From NCBI GenBank assembly GCA_934096705.1, contig CAKOMR010000001.1, positions 62,001 to 126,000 of the forward strand: a stretch of 64,000 bases of DNA, given 5' to 3'. Within the stretch, counting starts at the first letter, position 1. Each line of letters opens with the position of its first letter. Positions 33,150 through 41,482 of the stretch are shown one piece after another. Origin of the DNA: an uncultured Bacilli bacterium (GTDB lineage Bacteria; Bacillota_I; Bacilli_A; RF39; UBA660). A program made the position numbers and the translations under genes. A model generated the notes under the pieces. The model was not told the origin of the DNA. It did not search any database and saw only the letters and a list, made by a program, of their open reading frames with translations.

Positions 33150-34256
33150 ATGAAAAAAGTTGTAATTGGTATGAGCGGTGGAGTAGATAGCGCTGTTGGA
33201 GCATATTTACTTAAAAATGAGGGCTATGAAGTAATAGGCCTTTTTATGCGTAATTGGGATAGTAATATTAATAATGATATTTTAGGAAATCCTAATGATA
33301 CAAATGATATTTGCCCTCAGGAGAAAGATTATAATGATGCAAAAAAAGTTTGTGAGCATTTAGGCATTAAACTTTATAGAATAGATTTTATTAAGGAATA
33401 CTGGGATTATGTATTTACTTATTTTTTAGAGGAACTAAAAAAGGGTAGAACTCCAAATCCAGATATGCTTTGTAATAAATATATAAAATTTGATTTGTTT
33501 GTTAAAGAAGCAAGAAGACTTGGAGCAGATTTTATTGCCACGGGTCATTATGCTAGAATCGAAGGAAATAGACTTTTAAGAGCTAAAGATTTAAATAAAG
33601 ATCAAACTTATTTTTTAGCAGATGTAAATGTAAATAATTTTAAAGATGTACTTTTTCCTGTTGGAGACTATACAAAACCAGAAATTAGAGAAATTGCTAA
33701 AAAAGCACAAATTCCTGTATTTGATAAAAAAGATTCTACGGGTATATGTTTTATAGGCGAAAGAAATTTTCAAAAATTTATGTCTAATTATTTAAAACCA
33801 AATCCTGGAGATATAATAAATGTAGAAACCTTAGAAAAAATAGGCACTCATACAGGACTTATGAATTATACAATCGGTCAAAGAAAAAATGTAGGTCTTT
33901 CTGGTGATGAAGAAAGACATTATGTTTGTGGAAAGGATACTAAAAAAAATATTTTATATGTAGCATACGGAGATTCAGAGTATCTATATTCTGATGAATG
34001 CATTATTGATAATGTAAATTTTATATCAAGTAAAAGGCCGTCATTTTGTACATGCAAATTTAGATATAGAGGAGAGGATCATCCAGTTGCTTTAGAGTAC
34101 TTAGAGGGTAATAAAATAAGGGTTATATATAAAGGAAAAGCTAAAAGCGTTACACCAGGTCAAGCATGCGTATTATATGATGGACAAGAGTGCCTTGGCT
34201 GTGGATTTATTGACAGCGTTTATAAAGATGGTAAAAAACTATGGTATTTAAATTAA
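33150..34256 (+). CDS. mnmA: tRNA-specific 2-thiouridylase MnmA
   Basis: Thiolates U34 of tRNA-Lys, -Glu and -Gln. PP-loop GMSGGVDSAVGA, TPNPDMLCNKYIKF, ATGHYARIE, KDQTYFLADV, the catalytic DSTGICFIGERNF and the C-terminal TPGQACVLYDGQECLGCGFI are all present. It is 368 aa from ATG 33150, or 371 from GTG 33141. TGCTAAAAT (33125-33133) is an extended -10 whose predicted start is 33140, and no SD is visible, so translation may start without a leader. Its substrates tRNA-Gln and tRNA-Lys are encoded at 7.4-7.5 kb. Confidence 0.95.
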   Translation: MKKVVIGMSGGVDSAVGAYLLKNEGYEVIGLFMRNWDSNINNDILGNPNDTNDICPQEKDYNDAKKVCEHLGIKLYRIDFIKEYWDYVFTYFLEELKKGRTPNPDMLCNKYIKFDLFVKEARRLGADFIATGHYARIEGNRLLRAKDLNKDQTYFLADVNVNNFKDVLFPVGDYTKPEIREIAKKAQIPVFDKKDSTGICFIGERNFQKFMSNYLKPNPGDIINVETLEKIGTHTGLMNYTIGQRKNVGLSGDEERHYVCGKDTKKNILYVAYGDSEYLYSDECIIDNVNFISSKRPSFCTCKFRYRGEDHPVALEYLEGNKIRVIYKGKAKSVTPGQACVLYDGQECLGCGFIDSVYKDGKKLWYLN

Positions 34257-34310
34257 TTTTATGATATTATAAGATAGTAGTACAATATTAATAGTAGAGA
34301 GGTTTTTTAC

Positions 34311-35774
34311 ATGAATAAAAATAAGTTTAAAACATTTTTAAATAACTTAAAAATTGCTTTTAATAAAAATAAGAAAAAAAGTATTACTATTTTAGTTATT
34401 TTAATTCTTTCAATTATATCAAGTGTAACACTTATTGCATATTCTTTTTATGTAAATAGATCTCAAAATTTAATTATATCTGGTATTGCTTCGCTTGATT
34501 CAAGTGATGTAAAAATTGATATTTATAGAGAAGATCGTGATTCAAATGGTACAGGAATTGGAACATATTCACTTTCATATTATGTTCCAGGGGAAACAAC
34601 TTATACTTATAATACAAGTAAAACATCTTGCGATGATGGAGTGACTATAAATAGTTTTAGTAATAGCGTTTTTGCTGTAAATGCTACGAAAAAAGGAAAA
34701 TGCAAAGTATACTTTGATGCTATAGACGGCTATATCGAAGATTATGTTGTTAATTTATTTGTTCAACAAACTCCAGGAAATACTGATAATAGCAATTATA
34801 ATCAAATGGGTAAATTGCCTAAAATAGAAACGGGATATCATTATATTATTAATTCTTCGAAAACTAGTTGTAGCCCTACAGCAACAGTATCCATTTCAGG
34901 AACCAATATAGTTGTAGAAACAACACAAAAGACAACTTGCACAGTTTATGTAGATAAAGAAGTATATACTGCGGTACCTACAATAAGTACAGTATCTGTA
35001 AATGGTTATAAAATAAATACAACAATTACAGATGATCTTGGGATTCAAGAATATGGATATAGTACTAGTAATACTGTCGAACCATCAGTTTATAAATCGA
35101 TTAAAGAATCCAAAACTGTTACGATATCTGATGTTTTAGAAAATGGAACATATTATTTGTGGGCTAAAAATCTAGCTGGAAATACTTCTGTATCATCTGC
35201 ATTTACTGTTAGTGTTACATTAACATTTGCAATAAATGATCTTGGCGTTGGAAGTAATTATGTTTATGCAACATTTACTTCACCTACAGGTATTGGGGGA
35301 TATGGAATTGCTTATGATCAATATACAAAACCAACTGTTCAAACACCTAATGATATGTATAATGCAAAAGTGTATAAATTTTATGAATCGTTACCATACA
35401 ATGGAACATATTATTTATATTTATACAATAAAAGTAATGCTTCAGTACATAAACAATTTACTTTAAAAACATCAACATCTCCAACAATATCAAGTGTTAT
35501 GTGGTATGGTAGTACTGGAACAAATAAAAAGTTAGGGTTTACACTTAAAGATAGTCAAGGATTAGCTGGCTTTCAAGTTGTGTCTTCAATAAGCAAATAT
35601 AGTAGTAATAACTGGCTAAGTATTAGTGGAACATCTTTAACAGTTCCGGATGGTTATGGCGATGGATCGAGAAAATTCGGTTATATTGGAATGAATTATA
35701 TTTTTGTAAAGAATGAGCTTGGCGAAATAACTTTTTATGCTAAAAAAGTTAGTAGCTCAAACGCAGAAATATAA
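34311..35774 (+). CDS. Membrane-anchored surface protein with Ig-like repeats
   Basis: A 487-aa protein with a basic cytoplasmic N-terminus, one transmembrane helix (about residues 25-47, ITILVILILSIISSVTLIAYSFY) and a long extracellular region rich in Ser/Thr/Tyr. Two short modules share the pattern Y-x-NTSKTSC / INSSKTSCSP ... KCKVYFD / TCTVYVD, also seen in the surface protein at 15460. They are followed by three Ig/FN3-like units (TISTVSVNGYKINTTI; LTFAINDLGVGSNYVYATF; PTISSVMWYGSTGTNKKLGFT). No sorting motif is present, so it is anchored by the N-terminal helix. Function is unknown, probably adhesion. Part of the organism's surface-protein family. Confidence 0.78.
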   Translation: MNKNKFKTFLNNLKIAFNKNKKKSITILVILILSIISSVTLIAYSFYVNRSQNLIISGIASLDSSDVKIDIYREDRDSNGTGIGTYSLSYYVPGETTYTYNTSKTSCDDGVTINSFSNSVFAVNATKKGKCKVYFDAIDGYIEDYVVNLFVQQTPGNTDNSNYNQMGKLPKIETGYHYIINSSKTSCSPTATVSISGTNIVVETTQKTTCTVYVDKEVYTAVPTISTVSVNGYKINTTITDDLGIQEYGYSTSNTVEPSVYKSIKESKTVTISDVLENGTYYLWAKNLAGNTSVSSAFTVSVTLTFAINDLGVGSNYVYATFTSPTGIGGYGIAYDQYTKPTVQTPNDMYNAKVYKFYESLPYNGTYYLYLYNKSNASVHKQFTLKTSTSPTISSVMWYGSTGTNKKLGFTLKDSQGLAGFQVVSSISKYSSNNWLSISGTSLTVPDGYGDGSRKFGYIGMNYIFVKNELGEITFYAKKVSSSNAEI

Positions 35775-35792
35775 TAATAAATAATAAATAAT

Positions 35793-35825
35793 AAACATAC
35801 TATTTATCATGAATAGTATGTTTTT
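35793..35825 (+). terminator. Terminator overlapping the start of the next gene
   Basis: Perfect 12-bp stem AAACATACTATT (35793-35804) / AATAGTATGTTT (35812-35823), 7-nt loop, run of T to 35825. The 3' arm contains ATG 35818, the preferred start of the following gene. Confidence 0.75.
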
Positions 35826-36039
35826 ATCTGAAATGCAAGAAAAAGAAATTATATCAATAGAAACAGGATTAAATTATGGACATATTGTTGATTGTGAAAT
35901 AAATGAAGAAGGTAAAATAATTTCTTTTGTAGCGGAAAATCGAAAAATTTTTAAAAAGCCACTTAGTAATAATGAAGTAACTTTTACATACTTAGATATA
36001 GTTAAAGTAGGAAAAGATGTAATACTTGTTAAAGTTTAA
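35818..36039 (+). CDS. YlmC/YmxH-type PRC-barrel protein
   Basis: A 73-aa PRC-barrel protein. MFLSEMQEKEIISIETGLNYGHIVDCEI matches the YlmC/YmxH start (LSEL-GKEI-ive-GxxLGxI-D), followed by EEGKIISFVAENRK and the closing IVKVGKDVILVKV. Members are widespread in spore-formers and annotated as sporulation proteins, but the function is obscure. The start lies inside a terminator hairpin and no SD is visible. ATG 35809 is an alternative start. Confidence 0.8.
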   Translation: MFLSEMQEKEIISIETGLNYGHIVDCEINEEGKIISFVAENRKIFKKPLSNNEVTFTYLDIVKVGKDVILVKV

Positions 36040-36054
36040 AAAATTGTTTATAAT
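36026..36054 (+). promoter_or_regulatory. Promoter of lspA-rluD
   Basis: -35 TTGTTA (36026-36031), 17-nt spacer, -10 TATAAT (36049-36054). The predicted transcription start (36061) is one base before the lspA ATG. Confidence 0.8.
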
Positions 36055-36061
36055 AAATAAT

Positions 36062-36535
36062 ATGAAAAAGAAAATTATTATTTATAGTGCATTAATTTTT
36101 TTGATTGATCAAATAAGTAAATTTGTATTAGATAAAGTTTTAGTTCTTGGAAAAAGCGTAAAGATTTTTGATAGATTTTTATATATAACAAAAGTGTATA
36201 ATGATGGAGTAAGTTTTAGTATGCTTACTGGTAAAAGATTTTTTATAATATTGATAAGTATTTTAATATTAGTTTTCCTATGTTTATATATGAAAAAATT
36301 TAAAAATAATAAACGTAATATAATTGCTTTTTCTTGTATCTATGGTGGACTAATTGGTAATTTAATTGATAGAATAATTCATGGTTATGTAATTGACTTT
36401 ATAGATTTTTATATTTTTAATTACAATTATCCTATATTTAATATAGCAGATGCATCAATATGTATTGGTGTATGTTTATTAATATATAGTATTTATTTAG
36501 GGGAAGATAATGAAGTTAGTAGTAAAGGAAAATAA
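36062..36535 (+). CDS. lspA: Lipoprotein signal peptidase (signal peptidase II)
   Basis: A membrane aspartyl protease that cleaves prolipoprotein signal peptides. It has four helices over 157 aa. Conserved blocks are KVYNDGVSFSML (NxGxSFS), GGLIGNLIDRI (first catalytic Asp), VIDFIDF and FNIADASICIG (second catalytic Asp). No SD is visible and the promoter places the start of transcription at the ATG. It overlaps rluD by 26 nt, a standard Bacillota pair. Confidence 0.94.
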   Translation: MKKKIIIYSALIFLIDQISKFVLDKVLVLGKSVKIFDRFLYITKVYNDGVSFSMLTGKRFFIILISILILVFLCLYMKKFKNNKRNIIAFSCIYGGLIGNLIDRIIHGYVIDFIDFYIFNYNYPIFNIADASICIGVCLLIYSIYLGEDNEVSSKGK

Positions 36536-37391
36536 TAAAAGAATTGATAAATATATAAGTGAAAACACTGAGTATTCAAGAAGCTATATTGAAAAACTTA
36601 TAAAAAATGGATTAGTTTTAGTAAATGGTAAATCCACTATAGAAAGTTATAAAGTTTGTGAATCTGATGAAATTGAAATAAATGATAACTTAGATAAAAA
36701 TACTGGTATTAAGCCAAGTGAAATGAATCTTGACATTGTTTATGAAGATGATGATTTAATGATTATTAATAAGCCAAGTGGGGTAGTTGTTCATCCTGGT
36801 GCGGGAAATTATGATAATACTTTAGTAAATGGACTTGTTAATTACACAAACAACTTAAGTAATATAAATGGTGATGTAAGACCTGGAATAGTTCATAGAC
36901 TTGATAAGGATACTTCAGGCCTTATGGTTGTAGCAAAAAATAATAAATCTCATGAGTTACTATCAGAAATGTTTAAAAATCATGATATAAAAAGGACATA
37001 TGTTGCCTTAGCAAACGGAGTTATTCCCTATAATAAAGGAACTATTGATGTTCCTATTAAAAGGGATGATAAACATTTTGATAAAATGATGGCTTGCGAA
37101 GATGGTAAAAAAGCAATAACACATTTTAAAGTTTTAAAAAGATATAATAATTATACTTTATTATCATTAAACTTAGAAACAGGAAGAACTCATCAGATAA
37201 GGGTTCACTTAGCATATTTAGGCTATCCTGTATATAATGATCCTGTTTACAGTGGTAAATCATGTACTTTATTTGGACAATTTTTACATTCAAAAGAAAT
37301 TGATTTTGTCCATCCAATAACAGGAAAAAAACTTCATTTTGAAGTACCATTACCAAATGAGTTTAAAGAGTTTATAGATAATTTAAAATAA
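36510..37391 (+). CDS. rluD: RluA-family 23S rRNA pseudouridine synthase (RluD-like)
   Basis: A 293-aa protein with an N-terminal S4 RNA-binding domain (RIDKYISENTEYSRSYIEKLI) and a pseudouridine synthase domain carrying INKPSGVVVHPG, the catalytic HRLDKDTSGLMVVAK and ETGRTHQIRVHLAYLGYPV. It is the usual partner of lspA (B. subtilis lspA-ylyB). SD is GGGGAAG. Confidence 0.93.
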   Translation: MKLVVKENNKRIDKYISENTEYSRSYIEKLIKNGLVLVNGKSTIESYKVCESDEIEINDNLDKNTGIKPSEMNLDIVYEDDDLMIINKPSGVVVHPGAGNYDNTLVNGLVNYTNNLSNINGDVRPGIVHRLDKDTSGLMVVAKNNKSHELLSEMFKNHDIKRTYVALANGVIPYNKGTIDVPIKRDDKHFDKMMACEDGKKAITHFKVLKRYNNYTLLSLNLETGRTHQIRVHLAYLGYPVYNDPVYSGKSCTLFGQFLHSKEIDFVHPITGKKLHFEVPLPNEFKEFIDNLK

Positions 37392-37400
37392 GGAGAAGCA

Positions 37401-38537
37401 ATGGATAAAGTAAACGTTAGGAAACAAGATCAAATATTAATGAGTTTAGTACATTATTTTGTTACAAAAGAAGGCTATTCTCCGATATTTGTTCAAGGTG
37501 TAAAAGATGAAATATGGCTTGAAAATGTTGATGGACCATATAGAATAATTAGAATTAATAATAATTATATACATAATGAAGAACAATATACGTTTGAACA
37601 GTTTAAAATAAAAAACGTTATGAAACAAATAAAAAAGAAAACTTTATCGTTTTCAATTAATACTTTAAATATAGATTTAAATGTTTCTGATAGAGTTAAA
37701 ATTGAACCTAATAAGGATATAGATAATGTAAGTGTTCATGAACTTGAGGATATTAAAAAGAACGAAGAAATTATTTCTGTATTTCCAAGTATTAAATCTG
37801 ATTTATATGAAAGTGGTAATAGTTTAGATTTACTTTTAAATGTTACCAAAGACATAAATAATAAAACTGAAACAGATAATAAAAAGTTTGAAAAAATATT
37901 TTCTAAGAAAAAACTTGTTGTTACATATTTAATAATGCTTATATGTATTTTAATGTATGTTTTAGTAGTTTTCATGGGTGCAAGTAACAAAGCTTACCTT
38001 CTTTTAGGAGCTAATCTAAAAAGTCTTGTAAAAAGTGGTCAAATATATAGACTTATTACATATGCATTTTTGCATGGCGGTTTAGTTCATTTAATAACTA
38101 ATATGTATTCACTATATATCATTGGAAGTCAAATTGAAAATAATTATGGAAAATTAAAATTTATTTTTATATACTTAGTAAGTGCTTTAACTGGAGGACT
38201 TCTTAGTGCAATATTTAATAATAATATAAGTATTGGTGCAAGTGGAGCAATTTTTGGTCTTCTTGGAGCTCTTGTATATTTTGGCTTTCATTTTAGATTA
38301 TATTTATCAGATGCTCTTAAAACAAGAATTATTCCAGTTATATTAATTAACCTTTTGATTGGATTTATGGTTACAGGTATTGATAATGCATGTCATATAG
38401 GTGGTCTTATAGGTGGATATTTAGCTGCGATGGCAGTAGGTATTCCTGAAGTTGAAAATAAAAAAGATAAAATTAATGGAGTAATACTTCTATTGATATA
38501 TATAGCATTTATGAGTTATTTATTATTTTTTAGATAA
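37401..38537 (+). CDS. Rhomboid-family intramembrane serine protease
   Basis: A 378-aa protein. A soluble N-terminal domain of about 180 residues (as in Bacillus GluP/YqgP) is followed by seven membrane segments. The catalytic Ser is in IGASGAIFGLLGAL (about 280) and the catalytic His in NACHIGGLIGGY (about 330); the L1 region with HGGLVHLITNMYSLYIIG is also conserved. It cleaves membrane proteins within or near the bilayer; the substrate is unknown. A good AAGGAGAAG precedes the ATG, and it follows rluD by 9 nt. Confidence 0.92.
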   Translation: MDKVNVRKQDQILMSLVHYFVTKEGYSPIFVQGVKDEIWLENVDGPYRIIRINNNYIHNEEQYTFEQFKIKNVMKQIKKKTLSFSINTLNIDLNVSDRVKIEPNKDIDNVSVHELEDIKKNEEIISVFPSIKSDLYESGNSLDLLLNVTKDINNKTETDNKKFEKIFSKKKLVVTYLIMLICILMYVLVVFMGASNKAYLLLGANLKSLVKSGQIYRLITYAFLHGGLVHLITNMYSLYIIGSQIENNYGKLKFIFIYLVSALTGGLLSAIFNNNISIGASGAIFGLLGALVYFGFHFRLYLSDALKTRIIPVILINLLIGFMVTGIDNACHIGGLIGGYLAAMAVGIPEVENKKDKINGVILLLIYIAFMSYLLFFR

Positions 38538-38572
38538 AAAAATACCTTAGTTTAGAACTAAAGTATTTTTTA
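38536..38572. terminator. Bidirectional terminator between the rhomboid gene and rpmB
   Basis: Stem of about 11 bp with one mismatch (AAATACCTTAGTT against AACTAAAGTATTT), flanked by an A run and a T run. Confidence 0.75.
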
Positions 38573-38740
38573 TTTTTGTTTTTTATTAATTGTTTTTGCT
38601 TCTCTTGCAGAAATAATAACTTTTTCTCCATTTATAGTTTTCTTTTGAAGATTAGGCTTTTGAACTCTTTTTGTAGCATTTAATGCATGAGATCTATTAT
38701 TTCCTGATAAAGGTTTCTTATTAGTTATTTTAGTAGCCAT
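38570..38740 (-). CDS. rpmB: 50S ribosomal protein L28
   Basis: 56 aa, starting MATKITNKKPLSGNNRSHALNATKRVQKPN, the L28 signature in which GNNRSHA and the following R/K-rich strand bind 23S rRNA. It is a cysteine-free (C-minus) form. I start at 38740 because AAAGGAGG is just upstream; a longer in-frame ATG at 38779 is not needed. It stands alone on the minus strand, diverging from ruvA. Confidence 0.93.
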   Translation of the reverse strand: MATKITNKKPLSGNNRSHALNATKRVQKPNLQKKTINGEKVIISAREAKTINKKQK

Positions 38741-38861
38741 TAATTTGCCTCCTTTTTCATTACCTTTAAACTTTAACATAATTAAAGGGAAAAGTCAATT
38801 TTTTATATAAGTTTTATATATATAAAAACCTAGTTATCTAGATTAAAATGTTTTTTTGTTA

Positions 38862-38867
38862 TATAAT
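38862..38867 (+). promoter_or_regulatory. -10 box upstream of ruvA
   Basis: TATAAT at 38862-38867 followed by the SD GGGAGGA. The -35 region is weak. Confidence 0.45.
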
Positions 38868-38886
38868 GAGTAGGGAGGATTAAAAA

Positions 38887-39441
38887 ATGTATCGTTATAT
38901 AATTGGAAAAGTTAAAGAACAAGAGGGAAATTTTATTGTAGTAGAATGTAATAATATTGGCTATTTAATAAATGTATCAAACCCTTATTCTTATGAAATA
39001 GATAAAGAATATAAAATTTATTTATATAATCATATAAAGGAAGATGAAAATTCTTTATATGGCTTTAAGCTAAAAGAGGAACTTGATTTATTTTTAAAGT
39101 TAATAAATGTTAAAGGGTTAGGTCCTAAAATGGCAAATGGATTTTTTGCAACAGGCAGTGTAAATGGAATAATCGATGCTATTAATAGAGAAAATGTTTT
39201 ATATTTAACTAAGTTTCCTAAAATAGGTGAGAAGATTGCTAAGCAAATTATACTTGATTTGAAAGGAAAGGTTACTGCTGTAGATACAGGTAATATTTCT
39301 GATACAAGTAATGAACTTTATGAAGTACTTGAAAGTCTAGGTTATAAGACAAGTGAAATTAATAAAGTTGTAAAAAATGTTTCTTCAGAGCAAAGCGTTG
39401 AAATGCAAGTAAAAGAGGCATTGAAACTATTATTGAGGTAA
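38887..39441 (+). CDS. ruvA: Holliday junction DNA helicase subunit RuvA
   Basis: A 184-aa tetrameric junction-binding protein. The N-terminal OB domain (YRYIIGKVKEQEGNFIVVECNNIGY) is followed by HhH motifs (INVKGLGPKMA; KFPKIGEKIAKQIILDLK) and a C-terminal domain contacting RuvB. It is followed by a small phosphatase gene and then ruvB. Confidence 0.95.
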   Translation: MYRYIIGKVKEQEGNFIVVECNNIGYLINVSNPYSYEIDKEYKIYLYNHIKEDENSLYGFKLKEELDLFLKLINVKGLGPKMANGFFATGSVNGIIDAINRENVLYLTKFPKIGEKIAKQIILDLKGKVTAVDTGNISDTSNELYEVLESLGYKTSEINKVVKNVSSEQSVEMQVKEALKLLLR

Positions 39442-39442
39442 T

Positions 39443-39955
39443 ATGAAAGTAGGAATAGATTTTGATAATACAATTGTAAATACTTTTGAAACATCTAAAA
39501 AATATTTAGATAAGTTTTTGCCTGATAATAATTTAAAAAGTTATCATGAACTGCCAAAAGAGCAAGAATGGTATTTTGTAGAGCATTATTTTAATGATAT
39601 AACTAAAGATTTAACTCTTTTTGATAATGTTTTAAATGCTATAGACTTTTTTAAGAAAAATGATATAAAGGTAGTTCTTATTACCGCAAGGGGAGGACAT
39701 TATCCTGAAATTATCGAGGAAACTAAAAAATTTATAGAAAAAAATAATATACCTTTTGATGAAATGATTTTTTCTGTCTATCCAAAAGGTAAAGAAGCAA
39801 AAGAATATGAATTAGATTATGTTATTGATGATAGTATTGATGTAGTAAATGATGTAAGAAATCATGGAGTAAACGCACTTTTATATGGTGAAGATGTAAA
39901 AAACTGGCAAGAAGTAATTGATTATTTTGAGAAGGAGGTATTATGCCACGAATAG
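39443..39955 (+). CDS. HAD-superfamily 5'(3')-nucleotidase-like phosphatase
   Basis: A 170-aa HAD phosphatase with motif I DFDNTIVNT, motif II LITARGG, and motif IV YVIDDSIDV; NT5C/YqfW-type nucleotidases have this layout. It probably dephosphorylates a (deoxy)nucleotide or sugar phosphate, substrate unknown. It is wedged between ruvA (1-nt gap) and ruvB (13-nt overlap), which is unusual for this otherwise conserved pair. Confidence 0.8.
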   Translation: MKVGIDFDNTIVNTFETSKKYLDKFLPDNNLKSYHELPKEQEWYFVEHYFNDITKDLTLFDNVLNAIDFFKKNDIKVVLITARGGHYPEIIEETKKFIEKNNIPFDEMIFSVYPKGKEAKEYELDYVIDDSIDVVNDVRNHGVNALLYGEDVKNWQEVIDYFEKEVLCHE

Positions 39956-40944
39956 TAGATGCAAATGAACAAAATGAAGAAATATTTGAACAAAATATAA
40001 GACCTCAACTTCTTGATGAATATGTTGGCCAAACAGAAATTAAAGAAAATATGCGTGTTTTTATTAAAGCTGCAAAAATTCGTGGAGAAGTACTAGATCA
40101 TGTTTTACTTTATGGTCCTCCGGGACTTGGAAAAACAACACTTGCTCACATAATTGCAAATGAAATGGGTACAAATATTAGAACAACATCAGGACCTGCT
40201 ATGGAAAAGCCTGGTGATCTTGCGGCCGTTTTATCTTCGCTTGAACCAGGGGATGTATTATTTATTGATGAAATACATAGACTCCCATCTTTTATTGAAG
40301 AAATATTATATCCAGCGATGGAAGATTTTGAACTTGATTTAGTTATTGGTAATGAAGGAAAAAGTAAAAGTATAAAAATCGATTTGCCTCCATTTACTTT
40401 AGTTGGAGCAACTACAAGAGCAGGTGATTTAACTTCACCACTAAGAGATAGATTTGGTATAGTAAATAAACTAGAGTATTATTCTTTTGATGAACTTGCG
40501 GGAATTATAAAAAGAACAAGCAAAGTATTAAATATGGAAATTGAAGATGATGCTGCTTTTGAACTTGCCAAAAGAGCAAGAAAAACTCCGAGAATTGCTA
40601 ATAGACTTTTTAAAAGAGTTAGTGATTTTGCTTTAGTTTTAGGTAATGGTAAAATTACCTTAGATATTACTAAAGACGCATTAAAAAGACTTAAAGTTGA
40701 TGACTATGGACTTGATAGTATTGATATAGAATATTTAAAAAGTTTAATTCAAAAATTTAATGGCGGACCTGTTGGTGTTGAAACAATTGCAACCTCAATT
40801 GGTGAAGAGGTATCGACAATCGAAGATGTTGTTGAACCATTTTTACTTCAGGAAGGCTTTATAAAAAGAACTAAAAGTGGAAGAGTTGCTACAAGTAAAA
40901 GTTATGATCATTTAAAGATTAGTTTTAATAGAACTTTGTTTTAG
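39943..40944 (+). CDS. ruvB: Holliday junction branch migration ATPase RuvB
   Basis: A 333-aa AAA+ motor. Motifs are LDEYVGQTEIKENMRVF, Walker A GPPGLGKTT, Walker B FIDEIHRLP, sensor ATTRAGDLTSPLRDRFG and a C-terminal winged helix (GGPVGVETIATSIGEE). AAGGAGG precedes the ATG. It forms RuvAB for recombination repair. Confidence 0.97.
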   Translation: MPRIVDANEQNEEIFEQNIRPQLLDEYVGQTEIKENMRVFIKAAKIRGEVLDHVLLYGPPGLGKTTLAHIIANEMGTNIRTTSGPAMEKPGDLAAVLSSLEPGDVLFIDEIHRLPSFIEEILYPAMEDFELDLVIGNEGKSKSIKIDLPPFTLVGATTRAGDLTSPLRDRFGIVNKLEYYSFDELAGIIKRTSKVLNMEIEDDAAFELAKRARKTPRIANRLFKRVSDFALVLGNGKITLDITKDALKRLKVDDYGLDSIDIEYLKSLIQKFNGGPVGVETIATSIGEEVSTIEDVVEPFLLQEGFIKRTKSGRVATSKSYDHLKISFNRTLF

Positions 40945-40960
40945 TAAAACTAATCTTTTT
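40914..40960 (+). terminator. Terminator at the end of ruvB
   Basis: 14-bp perfect stem AAAGATTAGTTTTA (40914-40927) / TAAAACTAATCTTT (40945-40958) with a 17-nt loop spanning the ruvB stop, and a T run. Confidence 0.75.
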
Positions 40961-41019
40961 GTTTATAATTTGAAAACCTTTTGCTAGTATATAATTGTCA
41001 GAGTTTTAGTAAGGAGAAG

Positions 41020-41100
41020 ATGACCAATTTTTATAATGCTGGTACAGGTTTTATAAAAGATGGAGCTTTTAAAAGAATTTTTAGTTTTGTTTATATCTAA
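41020..41100 (+). CDS. 26-codon ORF with strong SD, overlapping the next ORF
   Basis: ATG 41020 has the best ribosome-binding site in the area (AAGGAG at 41011-41016) and encodes MTNFYNAGTGFIKDGAFK plus eight residues to a TAA at 41098. It overlaps the 94-codon ORF that starts at 41060 in another frame. It may be a leader peptide that couples translation, or the true start of the next gene separated by a one-base indel. A TATAAT (40990-40995) lies upstream. Confidence 0.4.
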   Translation: MTNFYNAGTGFIKDGAFKRIFSFVYI

Positions 41101-41344
41101 AGTATTAAATATTTCTTATCATGAAGTAGATGATAATTTAGTTATATTAGATAATGGAATAAGTGATAATCTAAATGTAAAAAATAAACAAACGGATTTA
41201 TTATATGAAAGTGTTGGCATAATAATAAACATCGAAGATAATGGAAGTATGACAAAAGTAGTTAAAGATAAAAATACTGCTTATATTTGTCAGCTTTATC
41301 TAAGGCAAATTAAAATAATTTCAGCTATTTATTACAAAATATAA
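41060..41344 (+). CDS. Small hypothetical protein upstream of sigG
   Basis: 94 aa, an amphipathic start (MELLKEFLVLFISKVLN) followed by a charged middle with DNLVILDNGISDNLNV. Not recognised. It has no own SD; the nearest good site belongs to the overlapping 41020 ORF. It could be a genuine coupled gene or the remainder of a frameshifted one. Confidence 0.45.
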   Translation: MELLKEFLVLFISKVLNISYHEVDDNLVILDNGISDNLNVKNKQTDLLYESVGIIINIEDNGSMTKVVKDKNTAYICQLYLRQIKIISAIYYKI

Positions 41345-41401
41345 TTACAGATTTGTATTCATCTATTAGCTAAAATTTGTATTAATTCAAAATATTTTTA
41401 T

Positions 41402-41428
41402 AGTGTGGAAAATTTTCCATACTTTTTT
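41402..41428 (+). terminator. Terminator upstream of sigG
   Basis: Dyad AGTGTGGAA (41402-41410) / TTCCATACT (41415-41423), one G-U pair, then a T run. Confidence 0.7.
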
Positions 41429-41482
41429 GTGTTTGAATAAAAAACTTTGTTTTTAATCAAAATATGTGTGAAAGGATGAAAA

